From positions 76,898 to 140,897 of the forward strand of contig NZ_JBBKTX010000012.1 of the NCBI RefSeq assembly GCF_044962685.1: a DNA stretch of 64,000 nt, written 5' to 3'. Under the pieces are notes generated by a model, which was not told the origin of the DNA, did no database searches, and was given only the letters and a program-made list of their open reading frames with translations. This stretch comes from Oceanobacter antarcticus. GTDB taxonomy: Bacteria; Pseudomonadota; Gammaproteobacteria; Pseudomonadales; Oceanobacteraceae. Position numbers and translations under genes: made by a program. Shown piece after piece: positions 1 through 7,450 of this stretch; the stretch's first letter is position 1; every line of letters starts with the position of its first letter.

Positions 1-1
1 A

Positions 2-508
2 GATCTCTATTACCGTCTTAATGTAATGGCGATCCAGCTGCCACCACTGCGAGAACGGCTGGTGGATGTGCCGGAATTGGCCACCTTCCTGCTCGACAAG
101 GTATCCCGCCAGCAAGGTCGCCCCTTGCGCTTGACTGACAACGCCATTCGCATATTGATGAGCCATGACTGGCCCGGCAATGTGCGACAGTTGGAAAACT
201 GCCTCGAACGGGCAGCAGTGATGAGTGAAGAAGGGGTGATCGACAGCGACGTGATTGCGCTGCCAGATCATCAGCGCCAGGGTAGTGTCAGTACCGGCAA
301 TGGCAGTACGGGCTACAGCAGTCCTGCACCGGCAACAGCCTCCAGCGTTGATCTCGACAATCCTGAAATGGATGAACGCGAACGCCTGATCGCAGCTCTT
401 GAACAAACCGGCTGGGTGCAAGCCAAGGCTGCTCGTTTGCTCAATATGACCCCGCGTCAGATTGCCTACCGGATCCAAACCATGAAAATCAATGTGCGCA
501 AACTGTAG
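2..508 (+). CDS. nifA: NifA, C-terminal part (5' end outside window)
   Basis: This is the end of the sigma54-dependent activator of nif genes; the reading frame is open from base 2. The first visible residues (DLYYRLNV, then LPPLRER) are the end of the AAA+ sigma54-interaction domain. They are followed by the conserved WPGNVRQLENC segment, a linker of about 45 residues rich in Gly, Ser and Ala, and a Fis-type helix-turn-helix (ERERLIAALEQTGW through QIAYRIQTM). In oxygen-sensitive NifA of alpha- and betaproteobacteria the linker carries extra cysteines; here only the usual Cys of LENCLER is present. This fits the gammaproteobacterial type that is controlled by a NifL partner, which would lie upstream of the window (inference). 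nifB follows with its own NifA-type site and -24/-12 promoter. Confidence 0.93.
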   Translation, partial: DLYYRLNVMAIQLPPLRERLVDVPELATFLLDKVSRQQGRPLRLTDNAIRILMSHDWPGNVRQLENCLERAAVMSEEGVIDSDVIALPDHQRQGSVSTGNGSTGYSSPAPATASSVDLDNPEMDERERLIAALEQTGWVQAKAARLLNMTPRQIAYRIQTMKINVRKL

Positions 509-660
509 GGCCAAGGTTCCGTGCTCTGCCGTTGCGTCGAATGCGCGGCTGATGTGTCGGATTCTCATCGGTATGGCGGGAAAGGATGCTGATGAGGAAG
601 AACTCCTACGTCATTGAGCATTCTTGCCTTTGTTCCCTACACCACAAAAATTCCCCCTGA

Positions 661-676
661 TGTGTTGTATGTGACA
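661..676 (+). promoter_or_regulatory. NifA upstream activator site of nifB
   Basis: The sequence TGT-N10-ACA matches the NifA binding consensus exactly. It lies about 57 bp upstream of the -24 element at 732-747, which is the usual distance for looping activation of sigma54 polymerase. The rest of the 509-827 gap shows no gene. Confidence 0.75.
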
Positions 677-731
677 CGACAAATTGCCAGTTGAAAACGT
701 AAAAAATCAATGAAAACAATGGCTTGTATTT

Positions 732-747
732 AGGCATTGGCATTGCA
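732..747 (+). promoter_or_regulatory. sigma54 (-24/-12) promoter of nifB operon
   Basis: AGGCATTGGCATTGCA keeps the invariant GG and GC separated by ten bases and the TTGCA -12 box. The first base differs from the TGGCAC consensus. It lies 80 bp before the nifB start, leaving a leader of roughly 70 nt. Confidence 0.75.
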
Positions 748-827
748 TCGATCTGTTAGCAACCGGCCCACCCGGATTATCAGAGATTCACCTGCCGCAG
801 GCAGGTCACAATGAAGGAGCTGAGACC

Positions 828-2360
828 ATGCAACTGACAGTGCTTGGACAAGACGAAAGCAACGAGGCGGCAGCAGCAGAAAGCAGCAGCTGCGCCTCTG
901 GCTCGTGCGGCAGCGATAACGACCAAATGTCGCAGCTGCCTGATGCAATTCGTGACAAGGTAAAAAATCATCCATGTTACTCCGAAGAGGCACACCACTA
1001 CTTTGCTCGTATGCACGTAGCGGTCGCCCCCGCCTGTAACATCCAGTGTCATTACTGTAATCGCAAGTATGACTGCTCCAATGAATCTCGTCCCGGAGTG
1101 GTATCTGAGGTATTGACCCCAGAAGAAGCCGTGATGAAAACCAAGGCCGTGGCGGCCAATATCCCGCAAATGACCGTACTCGGCATTGCTGGCCCTGGTG
1201 ACCCGCTGGCCAATCCCGAACGCACGTTCGAAACATTTCGTATGCTGAGTGAGCAGGCTCCAGATATCAAACTGTGTGTCTCCACCAATGGTCTGTCGCT
1301 GCCAGATTCAGTTGAAGAACTGGCGAAGCACAATATCGATCACGTTACCATTACCATCAACTGTGTCGACCCGGCTGTTGGTGCCAAGATCTATCCCTGG
1401 ATCTACTGGAACAACAAGCGTATCTACGGCGAAAAAGCCGCCAAAATCCTGATTGCCCAACAGCAAAAAGGTCTGGAGATGCTGGTTGAGCGCGGCATCC
1501 TGGTAAAGGTTAACTCAGTGATGATTCCTGGTGTGAACGACGAACACCTGAAAGAAGTTTCCCGCACGGTCAAATCCAAGGGTGCTTTCCTGCACAACGT
1601 CATGCCGCTGATTTCTGAATCTGAACACGGCACCTTCTTTGGCATCATGGGCCAGCGTGGGCCAGAGCCGGAAGAGCTGCAAGACCTGCAGGATGCCTGT
1701 TCCGGTGACATGAACATGATGCGTCACTGCCGTCAGTGTCGTGCTGATGCGGTTGGTCTGTTGGGTGAAGACCGGGGTGAAGAGTTCACACTCGACAAGA
1801 TTGCCGCGATGGACATCGACTACAACGCGGCGATGAAAACCCGAGCCGTTGTACACGCCGGTATCCTTGAAGAACTGGACGAAAAAGAAGCCAAGCGTAG
1901 TCGTCTGGCAGCAGTTTCCATCCCCTCTGCAGAGAGTGCGATCTCCAGCAGTCTGCGTCCGGTATTGATGGCCGTAGCCACCAGTGGCGGTGGTTTGATC
2001 AACCAGCACTTTGGCCATGCGACCGAATTCCTGATCTATGAAGCCTCACCCAAAGGCGTGCGTTTTATCAGTCACCGCAAGGTTGATCAGTACTGTGTTG
2101 GTGATGACGCTTGTGGTGAAAAAGAAAGTGCCCTGGCCGGTTCCATTCGCGCCCTCAGCGGTTGTGAAGCGGTGCTTTGTTCCAAGATTGGCTACGAGCC
2201 ATGGTCCTTGCTGGAAGACGCGGGAATCGTGCCTAACGGTGAACATGCCATGGAGCCTATCGAAGAAGCCGTGCTGGAGGTCTACAAGGAAATGGCCGCC
2301 AACGGTCAACTTGATGACGCGGCTGAATCGGCACCGGCAGCAGAACGGGTCTCTGCCTGA
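828..2360 (+). CDS. nifB: NifB, FeMo-cofactor core (NifB-co) synthase
   Basis: NifB is a radical-SAM enzyme that builds NifB-co, the 8Fe core with a central carbide that is the precursor of FeMo-cofactor. The radical-SAM motif C-x3-C-x2-C is at Cys70, Cys74 and Cys77 (CNIQCHYC). Other conserved segments are GIAGPGDPLANP (about 119-130) and the C-x2-C pair near 301-304 (CRQC). From about residue 377 the protein continues into a NifX-like cofactor-binding domain (INQHFGHATEFLIYE at 391-405), so it is the fused NifB-NifX form usual in proteobacteria. At 510 residues the length is typical. The start is preceded by AAGGAG. It heads a run of eight same-strand genes ending at 6212, all tied to cofactor or Fe-S chemistry. 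Confidence 0.97.
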   Translation: MQLTVLGQDESNEAAAAESSSCASGSCGSDNDQMSQLPDAIRDKVKNHPCYSEEAHHYFARMHVAVAPACNIQCHYCNRKYDCSNESRPGVVSEVLTPEEAVMKTKAVAANIPQMTVLGIAGPGDPLANPERTFETFRMLSEQAPDIKLCVSTNGLSLPDSVEELAKHNIDHVTITINCVDPAVGAKIYPWIYWNNKRIYGEKAAKILIAQQQKGLEMLVERGILVKVNSVMIPGVNDEHLKEVSRTVKSKGAFLHNVMPLISESEHGTFFGIMGQRGPEPEELQDLQDACSGDMNMMRHCRQCRADAVGLLGEDRGEEFTLDKIAAMDIDYNAAMKTRAVVHAGILEELDEKEAKRSRLAAVSIPSAESAISSSLRPVLMAVATSGGGLINQHFGHATEFLIYEASPKGVRFISHRKVDQYCVGDDACGEKESALAGSIRALSGCEAVLCSKIGYEPWSLLEDAGIVPNGEHAMEPIEEAVLEVYKEMAANGQLDDAAESAPAAERVSA

Positions 2361-2415
2361 GTCATAACCCGGCCGGGGAATACCCCGGCCATCCACTGCA
2401 CCCTCGGAGGTTAGC

Positions 2416-2694
2416 ATGGCGTTATCTATTGTTGATTCCTGCGTGAACTGCTGGGCCTGTTACGACGTATGCCCCAGCGATGCCATTTACGAAAGCAAGC
2501 CGCATTTCAAAATCAATGCCCGCAAGTGTACCGAGTGTGAGGACGACTACGCCCAGCCTCAGTGCGCCAGCATTTGCCCGATTGAAGAAGCGATTCTTGA
2601 TGCCAGCGGCATGGCGATTAACCCGCCAGGTTCGTTGACCGGTATTCCGCCAGAAAAAATGGCTGAAGCCCTGAAAGAAATCCAGGCCCGCTAA
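2416..2694 (+). CDS. fdxN: FdxN-type 2[4Fe-4S] ferredoxin
   Basis: A 92-residue ferredoxin with two [4Fe-4S] cluster motifs. Cys9, Cys12, Cys15 and Cys19 form the first (C-x2-C-x2-C-x3-CP). Cys38, Cys41, Cys50 and Cys54 form the second, in which the spacing is widened to C-x2-C-x8-C-x3-CP, as in other nif ferredoxins of this type. It follows nifB after 55 bp with a CGGAGG ribosome site. In A. vinelandii the gene at this position is FdxN, which supports electron delivery for NifB-co synthesis; the same role is inferred here. Confidence 0.93.
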   Translation: MALSIVDSCVNCWACYDVCPSDAIYESKPHFKINARKCTECEDDYAQPQCASICPIEEAILDASGMAINPPGSLTGIPPEKMAEALKEIQAR

Positions 2695-2730
2695 CGGTCG
2701 TAAGAAATCGTCGCAACAGGAGATTGTATC

Positions 2731-3207
2731 GTGCTGCATTTTTATGAAAAACCAGGCTGCATCAATAATACCCGCCAGAAAAAGATTCTGCGCGAAGCCG
2801 GTGTTGACGTGATTGAGCATAACCTGCTCACCACTCCTTGGCAGGCACAGCAGTTGCGACGTTTTTTTGATTCCTTGCCGGTGAGCGAGTGGTTCAACCG
2901 CTCGGCACCCGCCGTTAAAAACGGTCAGATCGACCCTGAACACTGTACGGCAGAGCAAGCAATGGCAGCGATGATTGCCGAACCGCTATTGATCCGACGG
3001 CCGTTAATTCAGCTGGAAGGTTGGTATCACTGCGGTTTTGACTGGCCCCGTTTACAGCAGCAGCTGGGGCTGGGCGCTCGCAGCCGCGAAGAACTGGATG
3101 TCCCTGATGATATTGAAGGCTGTGCCAGTCACCACGCTTCGGGGAAGAGCTGCACGGTTCCCGGCAGCATAACAAACAGTCGTACCCAGACAGGAGAATA
3201 CGCATGA
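2731..3207 (+). CDS. nifO: NifO, ArsC-like nitrogenase-associated protein
   Basis: A 158-residue member of the ArsC/Spx thioredoxin-fold group found almost only in nitrogen fixers. The N-terminus MLHFYEKPGCINN carries the single Cys10 of the ArsC-type active-site loop, and RRPLIQLEG near residue 90 matches the RPI region of ArsC-like folds. The start is GTG, preceded by ACAGGAGA. The last four bases overlap the next gene, implying translational coupling. The order fdxN-nifO-nifQ is that of A. vinelandii, where NifO has been linked to molybdenum use under nitrate; the exact reaction is unknown. The C-terminal 30 residues are Ser/Thr-rich and look disordered. Confidence 0.85.
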   Translation: MLHFYEKPGCINNTRQKKILREAGVDVIEHNLLTTPWQAQQLRRFFDSLPVSEWFNRSAPAVKNGQIDPEHCTAEQAMAAMIAEPLLIRRPLIQLEGWYHCGFDWPRLQQQLGLGARSREELDVPDDIEGCASHHASGKSCTVPGSITNSRTQTGEYA

Positions 3208-3845
3208 ACCTGGCGGTGACTTTACGTCCAACACTCTGGCGACAGATTGTCATCCAGCTGTTGCCAATGGCCAATAGTGAGCGGCAACCCCTGCGTGCCA
3301 ATACCAGTCGCTGGTTAGGACAAATGCTGCGTGGTCAGCGTCAGGGACGTACCTGTCTGCCGTACTACCTGGGTCTGAAACCGGTCGATTTTCGCTGGTT
3401 TATGCATCGCTACCTGCATGGCCAAAACCGTTATCAAAGCCTGCCGTCGCCACGCCAGCAAGACCGTGACAATCTGCGTCATGATACCGACTTGCGCCAG
3501 CAACTGCTGGAAATGCGTGAGGACGAATGGCAGGAAATACGCCAGTTGCTGCTGCAATACCGGGCTGGCAAGGACGATAGCGAATTGCTGATGGCTGATA
3601 TCGTCGCTGCGGGTTGTCTTGGTGGCGAACATCTCTGGCGTGACCTCGGCTTGCTCAATCGCAGCGAGTTGAGTGCCTTGTTGTCGCAGAATTTTCCGCA
3701 GCTGGTAGCCGCCAACGATCGCGACATGAAGTGGAAACGATTCTTTTACAAGCAGTTGTGTGAAGCCGGTGGCGGTTATGTTTGTCGCGCTCCCAGCTGT
3801 GATGAATGCACTGCGTATGCCGACTGTTTTGGCCCTGAAGACTGA
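3204..3845 (+). CDS. nifQ: NifQ, molybdenum donor for FeMo-cofactor
   Basis: NifQ is an Fe-S protein that supplies molybdenum to the NifEN/NifH stage of FeMo-cofactor synthesis. The diagnostic C-terminal motif C-x4-C-x2-C-x5-C is present as Cys194, Cys199, Cys202 and Cys208. The region LPYYLGLKPVDF and the segment LLMADIVAAGCLGGEHLW (about 128-145) are the other conserved family blocks. At 213 residues the length is typical. The start codon lies inside the end of nifO (ATGA overlap). Confidence 0.93.
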   Translation: MNLAVTLRPTLWRQIVIQLLPMANSERQPLRANTSRWLGQMLRGQRQGRTCLPYYLGLKPVDFRWFMHRYLHGQNRYQSLPSPRQQDRDNLRHDTDLRQQLLEMREDEWQEIRQLLLQYRAGKDDSELLMADIVAAGCLGGEHLWRDLGLLNRSELSALLSQNFPQLVAANDRDMKWKRFFYKQLCEAGGGYVCRAPSCDECTAYADCFGPED

Positions 3846-3900
3846 TTTCGAATGACCCATTAATCCATCAATGACCATTTTTCTGGAAGAGGAGATCACC

Positions 3901-4692
3901 ATGACTCAATGGCAAACCCTGTCCGTTACCGAAGCTGAAGCGATGTTATATGACGGCCCTATGTTGCTGCTTGACATGCGTGATTTCCGTTCTTATCTGT
4001 CGGGTCATCATCCTGCTGCGCTGCATCTGAATGACAGTAATTTGCGCGCCTTGATCAAACATACCGCGCGCTCCGTGCCGGTGTTGATCTACTGCTATCA
4101 CGGCCACGCCAGTCAGGATATGGCACAGCTGTTCAGTGACTTCGGCTTTACCAGCTGTTACAGCCTTGATGGTGGCTATGAAGCTTGGTATCCGAGCATC
4201 AGCCGTCCGCTTGATGCTATCAGCCACGAACTGTGTGGCTGGCTGGTCGACAACGAATTTGATCCGACCAATCTTGACCAGCGTGGTGACAACCAGAACA
4301 CGGCGCTGATGCAGGCTTGTCGGGAAGGTAATTTTGCCATCGCCCACGAGCTGGTGATGGCCGGGGCGGGTATCGATCTGGTTAACAAGGATGGTAATAA
4401 CGCCCTCTGGATGGCGTGCCACAGTAAAAACGCTCGTATCGTCAAACTATTGCTCGATAACGATATTGATATGGACCAGCAAAATGACCACGGTGCGACG
4501 GCGCTGATTTACGCCGTTTCTATTGGTCATAACCCACTGGTTGCACAACTGCTGGAGGCCGGTGCTGATACCTCACCGACCACGCTGGATGACTTCTCGG
4601 TACTCGACGTTGCCGCCAGTACCAGTACCTTACGCCTGCTGCAACACCACATTCTGCCGGATAACCACCCGGTTAATCGCTTTGTCGCCTGA
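3901..4692 (+). CDS. rhdN: nif-linked rhodanese fused to ankyrin repeats
   Basis: The first ~110 residues are a rhodanese domain with the active-site loop CYHGHAS starting at Cys65, so it could carry persulfide sulfur. From about residue 125 to 255 the protein consists of ankyrin repeats (TALMQACREGNFAIAHEL, NALWMACHSKNARIVKLL, TALIYAVSIGHNPLVAQLL). The ATG at 3901 is chosen because GAGGAGATCACC precedes it; an in-frame ATG at 3871 has weaker support. The position after nifQ and before a glutaredoxin matches rhdN of A. vinelandii. A likely role is sulfur delivery or repair for nitrogenase cofactors, with the ankyrins as a docking surface (inference). The ankyrin half is clearly related to the stand-alone ankyrin protein at 31095-31592. 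Confidence 0.88.
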   Translation: MTQWQTLSVTEAEAMLYDGPMLLLDMRDFRSYLSGHHPAALHLNDSNLRALIKHTARSVPVLIYCYHGHASQDMAQLFSDFGFTSCYSLDGGYEAWYPSISRPLDAISHELCGWLVDNEFDPTNLDQRGDNQNTALMQACREGNFAIAHELVMAGAGIDLVNKDGNNALWMACHSKNARIVKLLLDNDIDMDQQNDHGATALIYAVSIGHNPLVAQLLEAGADTSPTTLDDFSVLDVAASTSTLRLLQHHILPDNHPVNRFVA

Positions 4693-4703
4693 GGGAAACC
4701 ACC

Positions 4704-5042
4704 ATGAGCACCACCGATATTATCCAAACCATCAATAAGCAAATCACCAGCAATCCGGTACTGATCTATATGAAAGGCACACCGGAAGCGCCGGAATGCG
4801 GTTTTTCTGCGGCGGCAGTCAAGTCACTGCAAGCAACCGGTGCCGACTTTGCCTATGTCAATATCCTGCAAGCACCATCGATTCGGGAGCGCCTGCCGAA
4901 GGTTTCCAACTGGCCAACCTTTCCCCAGTTGTTCGTTAATGGCGAACTGGTTGGCGGTAGTGACATTGTGTGCAGTATGGCAGCGGATGGCTCGCTGAAA
5001 ACACTGCTGCAAGAAGCCAACGTCAGTGCCAGCGCTGAATAA
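4704..5042 (+). CDS. Monothiol glutaredoxin (Grx5-nif type)
   Basis: A 112-residue monothiol glutaredoxin with the CGFS active site at Cys32 (GTPEAPECGFS), the WPTFPQLFVNGE block and the GGSDIV glutathione-binding motif. CGFS glutaredoxins bind and pass on [2Fe-2S] clusters using glutathione as a ligand. It follows rhdN after 11 bp, as in the A. vinelandii nif cluster where it is called grx5(nif). The next gene encodes a BolA-like protein, the standard physical partner of CGFS glutaredoxins, so the pair probably forms a dedicated Fe-S carrier for nitrogen fixation. Confidence 0.92.
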   Translation: MSTTDIIQTINKQITSNPVLIYMKGTPEAPECGFSAAAVKSLQATGADFAYVNILQAPSIRERLPKVSNWPTFPQLFVNGELVGGSDIVCSMAADGSLKTLLQEANVSASAE

Positions 5043-5054
5043 CAGGACGTCATT

Positions 5055-5324
5055 ATGGAAACCAGTGAAGTTCGTCAGCGTATCCTGCAGGCTCTGGAAG
5101 ACCCGGATGCAAGCATCGAGATAGACGGGGCGGACTGCAATTTCACCGCCCGTGTGGTCAGTCAGGTCTTTGATGGCCTGCGACCGGTGCAACGGCAGCA
5201 ACGTATCCTGGCGGCTTTCAGTGAATCGCTGGCCACGGGCGAGTTACATGCCCTGACGGTGGAAGCGTTTACCACGACGGAGTGGCAAGCCCGCGCACCG
5301 GGTGGTCTGACCCGATTGATGTAA
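5055..5324 (+). CDS. BolA/IbaG-like protein
   Basis: An 89-residue protein with the BolA layout: an N-terminal helix (VRQRILQALEDPDASIEIDG), the strand-helix segment ARVVSQVFDGLRPVQRQQRI, and the C-terminal ELHALTVEAFTTTEW, which corresponds to the IHALSLKAYTPEEW block of the IbaG/YrbA subgroup. BolA proteins bind a [2Fe-2S] cluster together with CGFS glutaredoxins, and such a glutaredoxin is the gene immediately upstream, 12 bp away. The invariant His of the ALS/T block is present. A BolA inside the nif operon is an addition to the A. vinelandii order as I know it. Confidence 0.85.
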   Translation: METSEVRQRILQALEDPDASIEIDGADCNFTARVVSQVFDGLRPVQRQQRILAAFSESLATGELHALTVEAFTTTEWQARAPGGLTRLM

Positions 5325-5329
5325 TGGCG

Positions 5330-5472
5330 GCCCACGGTATGCCGTGGGCTTGCAGCCTGGCTACGATAAGCCAGGTAATGCACCTGCGTTGTAGCACCAC
5401 GGCATGCCGTGGTAAGCGTGGTGAGGTGCCCGGTTATGATGAGATGACATGCCGTTTGGCCGACTCGTCGGC
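5330..5472 (+). repeat. Cluster of four hairpins between bolA-like gene and nafY
   Basis: Four inverted repeats lie in a row. They are 5330-5349 (8-bp arms GCCCACGG/CCGTGGGC), 5356-5375 (7-bp arms CCTGGCT/AGCCAGG), 5396-5413 (an 18-bp perfect palindrome ACCACGGCATGCCGTGGT), and 5459-5472 (6-bp arms GCCGAC/GTCGGC). The first and third share CACGG-TATGCCGTG or CACGG-CATGCCGTG cores, so they look like diverged copies of one palindrome. No T-tract follows, so simple termination is unlikely. They may set mRNA processing or stability between the upstream operon and nafY. Confidence 0.75.
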
Positions 5473-5498
5473 ACCCAATAATGAGATGGAGACTAGCG

Positions 5499-6212
5499 AT
5501 GAGTGAATTACCGCCTATCAGCCGCGAAGCGGCTCTTCGAATAGCCATGGCTGCCCGCATTCTGCCGGATATCAGCATTGGCCAGTTGCTGGATATTCTT
5601 ACCCGCCGAATAGATGGCGATCTGTCGGAAGAATCTCTGGCGACGATCACGGTCACGGATTTGAAAACCGGCTTTGGCAGTGCCGATGGTGAGGAGGATG
5701 GCGAAGACATCAGTCTTGGCCTGCCGGCTATCAAGGAAGCCGTACGGATTCTTTGGGGTGAAAATGAAGAGGAAGATTTGCCACAACCCGTAGCGGGAGC
5801 CGGTGATATGCCCAATTCCATCCGGGTGGCTGTGGCTTCCAATAGTGGTGAGTTGCTCAACGGCCATTTTGGTTCCTGCCTGCGTTTTCTGGTGTATCAG
5901 TTGAGTGCCAGCGAATTTCAGCTGGTGGACGTACGTTCGGCGCTGGAAGCTGACTTGTCGGATGATCGCAATGCCTTTCGCGCTAGTCTGATCAATGACT
6001 GTCAAGTGGCGTATGTGCAATCGATTGGCGGCCCGGCTGCGGCCAAGGTGGTGCGTGCGGGCGTATATCCGATCAAGCAAAAAGACGTCTGCGAGGCCAG
6101 TGAGGTACTTCTGCGTTTGCAGGGTGTGATGGAAAACTCTCCTCCGCCCTGGCTGGCCAAAATTCTGGGCGTATCAGCCGAAGATCGGGTACGGTTCGCT
6201 AAAGAAGCCTGA
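5499..6212 (+). CDS. nafY: NafY/NifY-type FeMo-cofactor-binding protein
   Basis: Two-domain protein. An N-terminal helical domain (residues ~1-90, beginning ISREAALRIAMAARILPDIS) resembles the SAM-like domain of NafY. A C-terminal NifX-like domain begins near SIRVAVASNSGELLNGHFGSC (~105), which carries the conserved cofactor-binding GHFG motif. NafY binds FeMo-cofactor and apo-dinitrogenase and helps insertion. The start at 5499 has GAGATGGAGACTAGCG before it; an upstream in-frame ATG at 5481 is less likely. It ends in PPPWLAKILG, a tail shared with the NifY protein at 24999-25721, so the two are paralogues. A terminal-inverted-repeat element begins two bases after its stop codon. Confidence 0.88.
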   Translation: MSELPPISREAALRIAMAARILPDISIGQLLDILTRRIDGDLSEESLATITVTDLKTGFGSADGEEDGEDISLGLPAIKEAVRILWGENEEEDLPQPVAGAGDMPNSIRVAVASNSGELLNGHFGSCLRFLVYQLSASEFQLVDVRSALEADLSDDRNAFRASLINDCQVAYVQSIGGPAAAKVVRAGVYPIKQKDVCEASEVLLRLQGVMENSPPPWLAKILGVSAEDRVRFAKEA

Positions 6213-6213
6213 A

Positions 6214-6454
6214 GGAGATATCTATTTAATCCTGCACAGCTTCTGAACGAGTGTTGCCGGTGATCAGGGCAGGGCGGCGAATGCCGCGAAATGACGAGTC
6301 TTTTCTCTTTTGGCAGCCCGCGCTCTACAGGAGCGGCCCAGATGATTCCGACTCGGTGTCGCCGGTTTTGACGTGACTCGTCAGGCCTGCAAACCGGCTT
6401 CGTGATACGACACCATCCGAAATCCCAGAGCGGGCACCGGATTAAATAGATGTT
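6214..6454 (+). repeat. Terminal-inverted-repeat element, copy 1 (degenerate)
   Basis: About 241 bp bounded by ATATCTATTTAATCC on the left and GGATTAAATAGATG on the right, an inverted pair. The inside keeps the blocks GAGTGTTGCCG, GCGAAATGACG, GACTCGGTGTCGCCG and GTCAGGCCTGCAA found in copies 2 and 3. The left terminus has two changes from GGGGACATC and the right one loses the CCCC. No coding sequence is visible inside. It occupies the first part of the 6213-6788 gap, immediately behind nafY. Confidence 0.85.
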
Positions 6455-6577
6455 CTTTGAATACCAGTCCTCTCGATTCCAGCCAACCTGCTGTTCCGGC
6501 AGGTTGGTCGGGCCTTCTTTGTCAGTGCCTTTCCGTGGCGGTGTTTCTGATATTGGTGACCTGCCTGGCTCCGCTGT

Positions 6578-6593
6578 TGTCGCAAATCCGACA
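6578..6593 (+). promoter_or_regulatory. NifA-type palindromic site, distal
   Basis: TGTCGCAAATCCGACA fits TGT-N10-ACA and is itself a near-perfect palindrome. A second such site lies exactly 60 bp downstream, on almost the same face of the helix. Confidence 0.6.
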
Positions 6594-6637
6594 GCTCTGG
6601 GTTGTGTCCGCTTTGTCGGATAGCGTCGGCAGCGTTG

Positions 6638-6653
6638 TGTCGTAAATACGACA
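6638..6653 (+). promoter_or_regulatory. NifA-type palindromic site, proximal
   Basis: TGTCGTAAATACGACA fits TGT-N10-ACA and is a palindrome with a four-base centre. It lies about 80 bp upstream of a possible -24/-12 element and 136 bp before the start of the gene at 6789. Confidence 0.62.
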
Positions 6654-6731
6654 TAATTACCATGTGCTTTTTTGTTGGATTATAAAGCTATGATTTTAAA
6701 GGGTTTTTAAAGAAGTCCTTGCGCCGCAAGG

Positions 6732-6747
6732 CGGCAGGATTCTTGAA
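6732..6747 (+). promoter_or_regulatory. Possible sigma54 promoter (weak)
   Basis: CGGCAGGATTCTTGAA keeps GG and the TTG of the -12 box with the correct spacing, but has GA where the invariant GC is expected. It is reported only because two NifA-type sites stand at the proper distance upstream. Confidence 0.3.
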
Positions 6748-6788
6748 AGCAAAGAGCAGGTAATCATCACTTTCAACAGGAAACTACC

Positions 6789-7352
6789 ATGCTGCTTACT
6801 ACCTATAAAGAAACCGGGCGTCTGTTCTACTCCAACTTTCTGGAGGCAACCAGTGAATCCGGCCTGCTGGCTTATCGCGGCGATCTGGTGATCGTTGCCG
6901 GTGAAATAGGGGACGACAAAGGCCATACTCTGCCACCCAAGGAAATTATGCGGGAAGCCGTGATCCTGGCAGATGACAAGATTCATATGTTTGTTGGTGC
7001 ACTCGACAAAATGGCGTCCATTCCTGGACTGGTCGACTTCTACGAGGGGGATTTTGCACCGGATATGAAGGCTGTGCTGTTTGTTGTCAACCTGAAAAGC
7101 CCGGTGCAAGTCGACATCAATGGCATCAACTTTGTGCTGATTCCTATGGTTCAGGGTGTCCCCTGGAACGAATTGATGGAAGAGCTGGCACTGGAAAAAA
7201 GCGATTTTAAGGGCCAGAAGCCAGCCGCCAAGCTGGAAACCATGTACGCCGAACTGAAAGGCTACAAGCCGCAGAAGTACCCGCTGACATCACTGGAAGA
7301 AGCAATGACCATGACCAACTCTGCCGTTCGTGAGATTCACGGCGCCTTGTAA
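6789..7352 (+). CDS. Unrecognised protein under NifA-type sites
   Basis: A 187-residue soluble protein that I do not recognise. It has no signal peptide, membrane segment or cysteine. It is rich in acidic and hydrophobic residues, with a compact N-terminal alpha/beta portion (GLLAYRGDLVIVAGEIG, KAVLFVVNLKSPVQVDINGINFVLIP) and a Lys/Glu-rich helical C-terminus from about residue 135. The start follows CAACAGGAAACTACC. Two palindromic NifA-type sites lie 136-211 bp upstream and the gene lies between the nifB operon and the glycogen operon, so it is probably expressed during nitrogen fixation (inference). No enzymatic motif can be assigned. Confidence 0.75.
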   Translation: MLLTTYKETGRLFYSNFLEATSESGLLAYRGDLVIVAGEIGDDKGHTLPPKEIMREAVILADDKIHMFVGALDKMASIPGLVDFYEGDFAPDMKAVLFVVNLKSPVQVDINGINFVLIPMVQGVPWNELMEELALEKSDFKGQKPAAKLETMYAELKGYKPQKYPLTSLEEAMTMTNSAVREIHGAL

Positions 7353-7377
7353 TTGTCCGGTTGTTTTATTCCTTGAA

Positions 7378-7412
7378 TTGACCACTGCATGGATGATTCA
7401 TGCAGCGGTCAA
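7378..7412 (+). terminator. Hairpin downstream of the 6789 gene
   Basis: Fourteen-base arms with one mismatch (TTGACCaCTGCATG and CATGCAGcGGTCAA) enclose a 7-nt loop. The hairpin lies 26 bp after the stop codon. There is no T-run, so it may act as a processing or stability element, or as a shared barrier against the convergent glycogen transcript. Confidence 0.5.
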
Positions 7413-7450
7413 TATAGTGGACAGGGCTCAGCCGCTGTCCGTTTACTGGT

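Noticed and set aside
6457..6645. Short open frame with a hydrophobic segment upstream of the 6789 gene
   Set aside because: It runs across both NifA-type sites, has no ribosome site and resembles no family.
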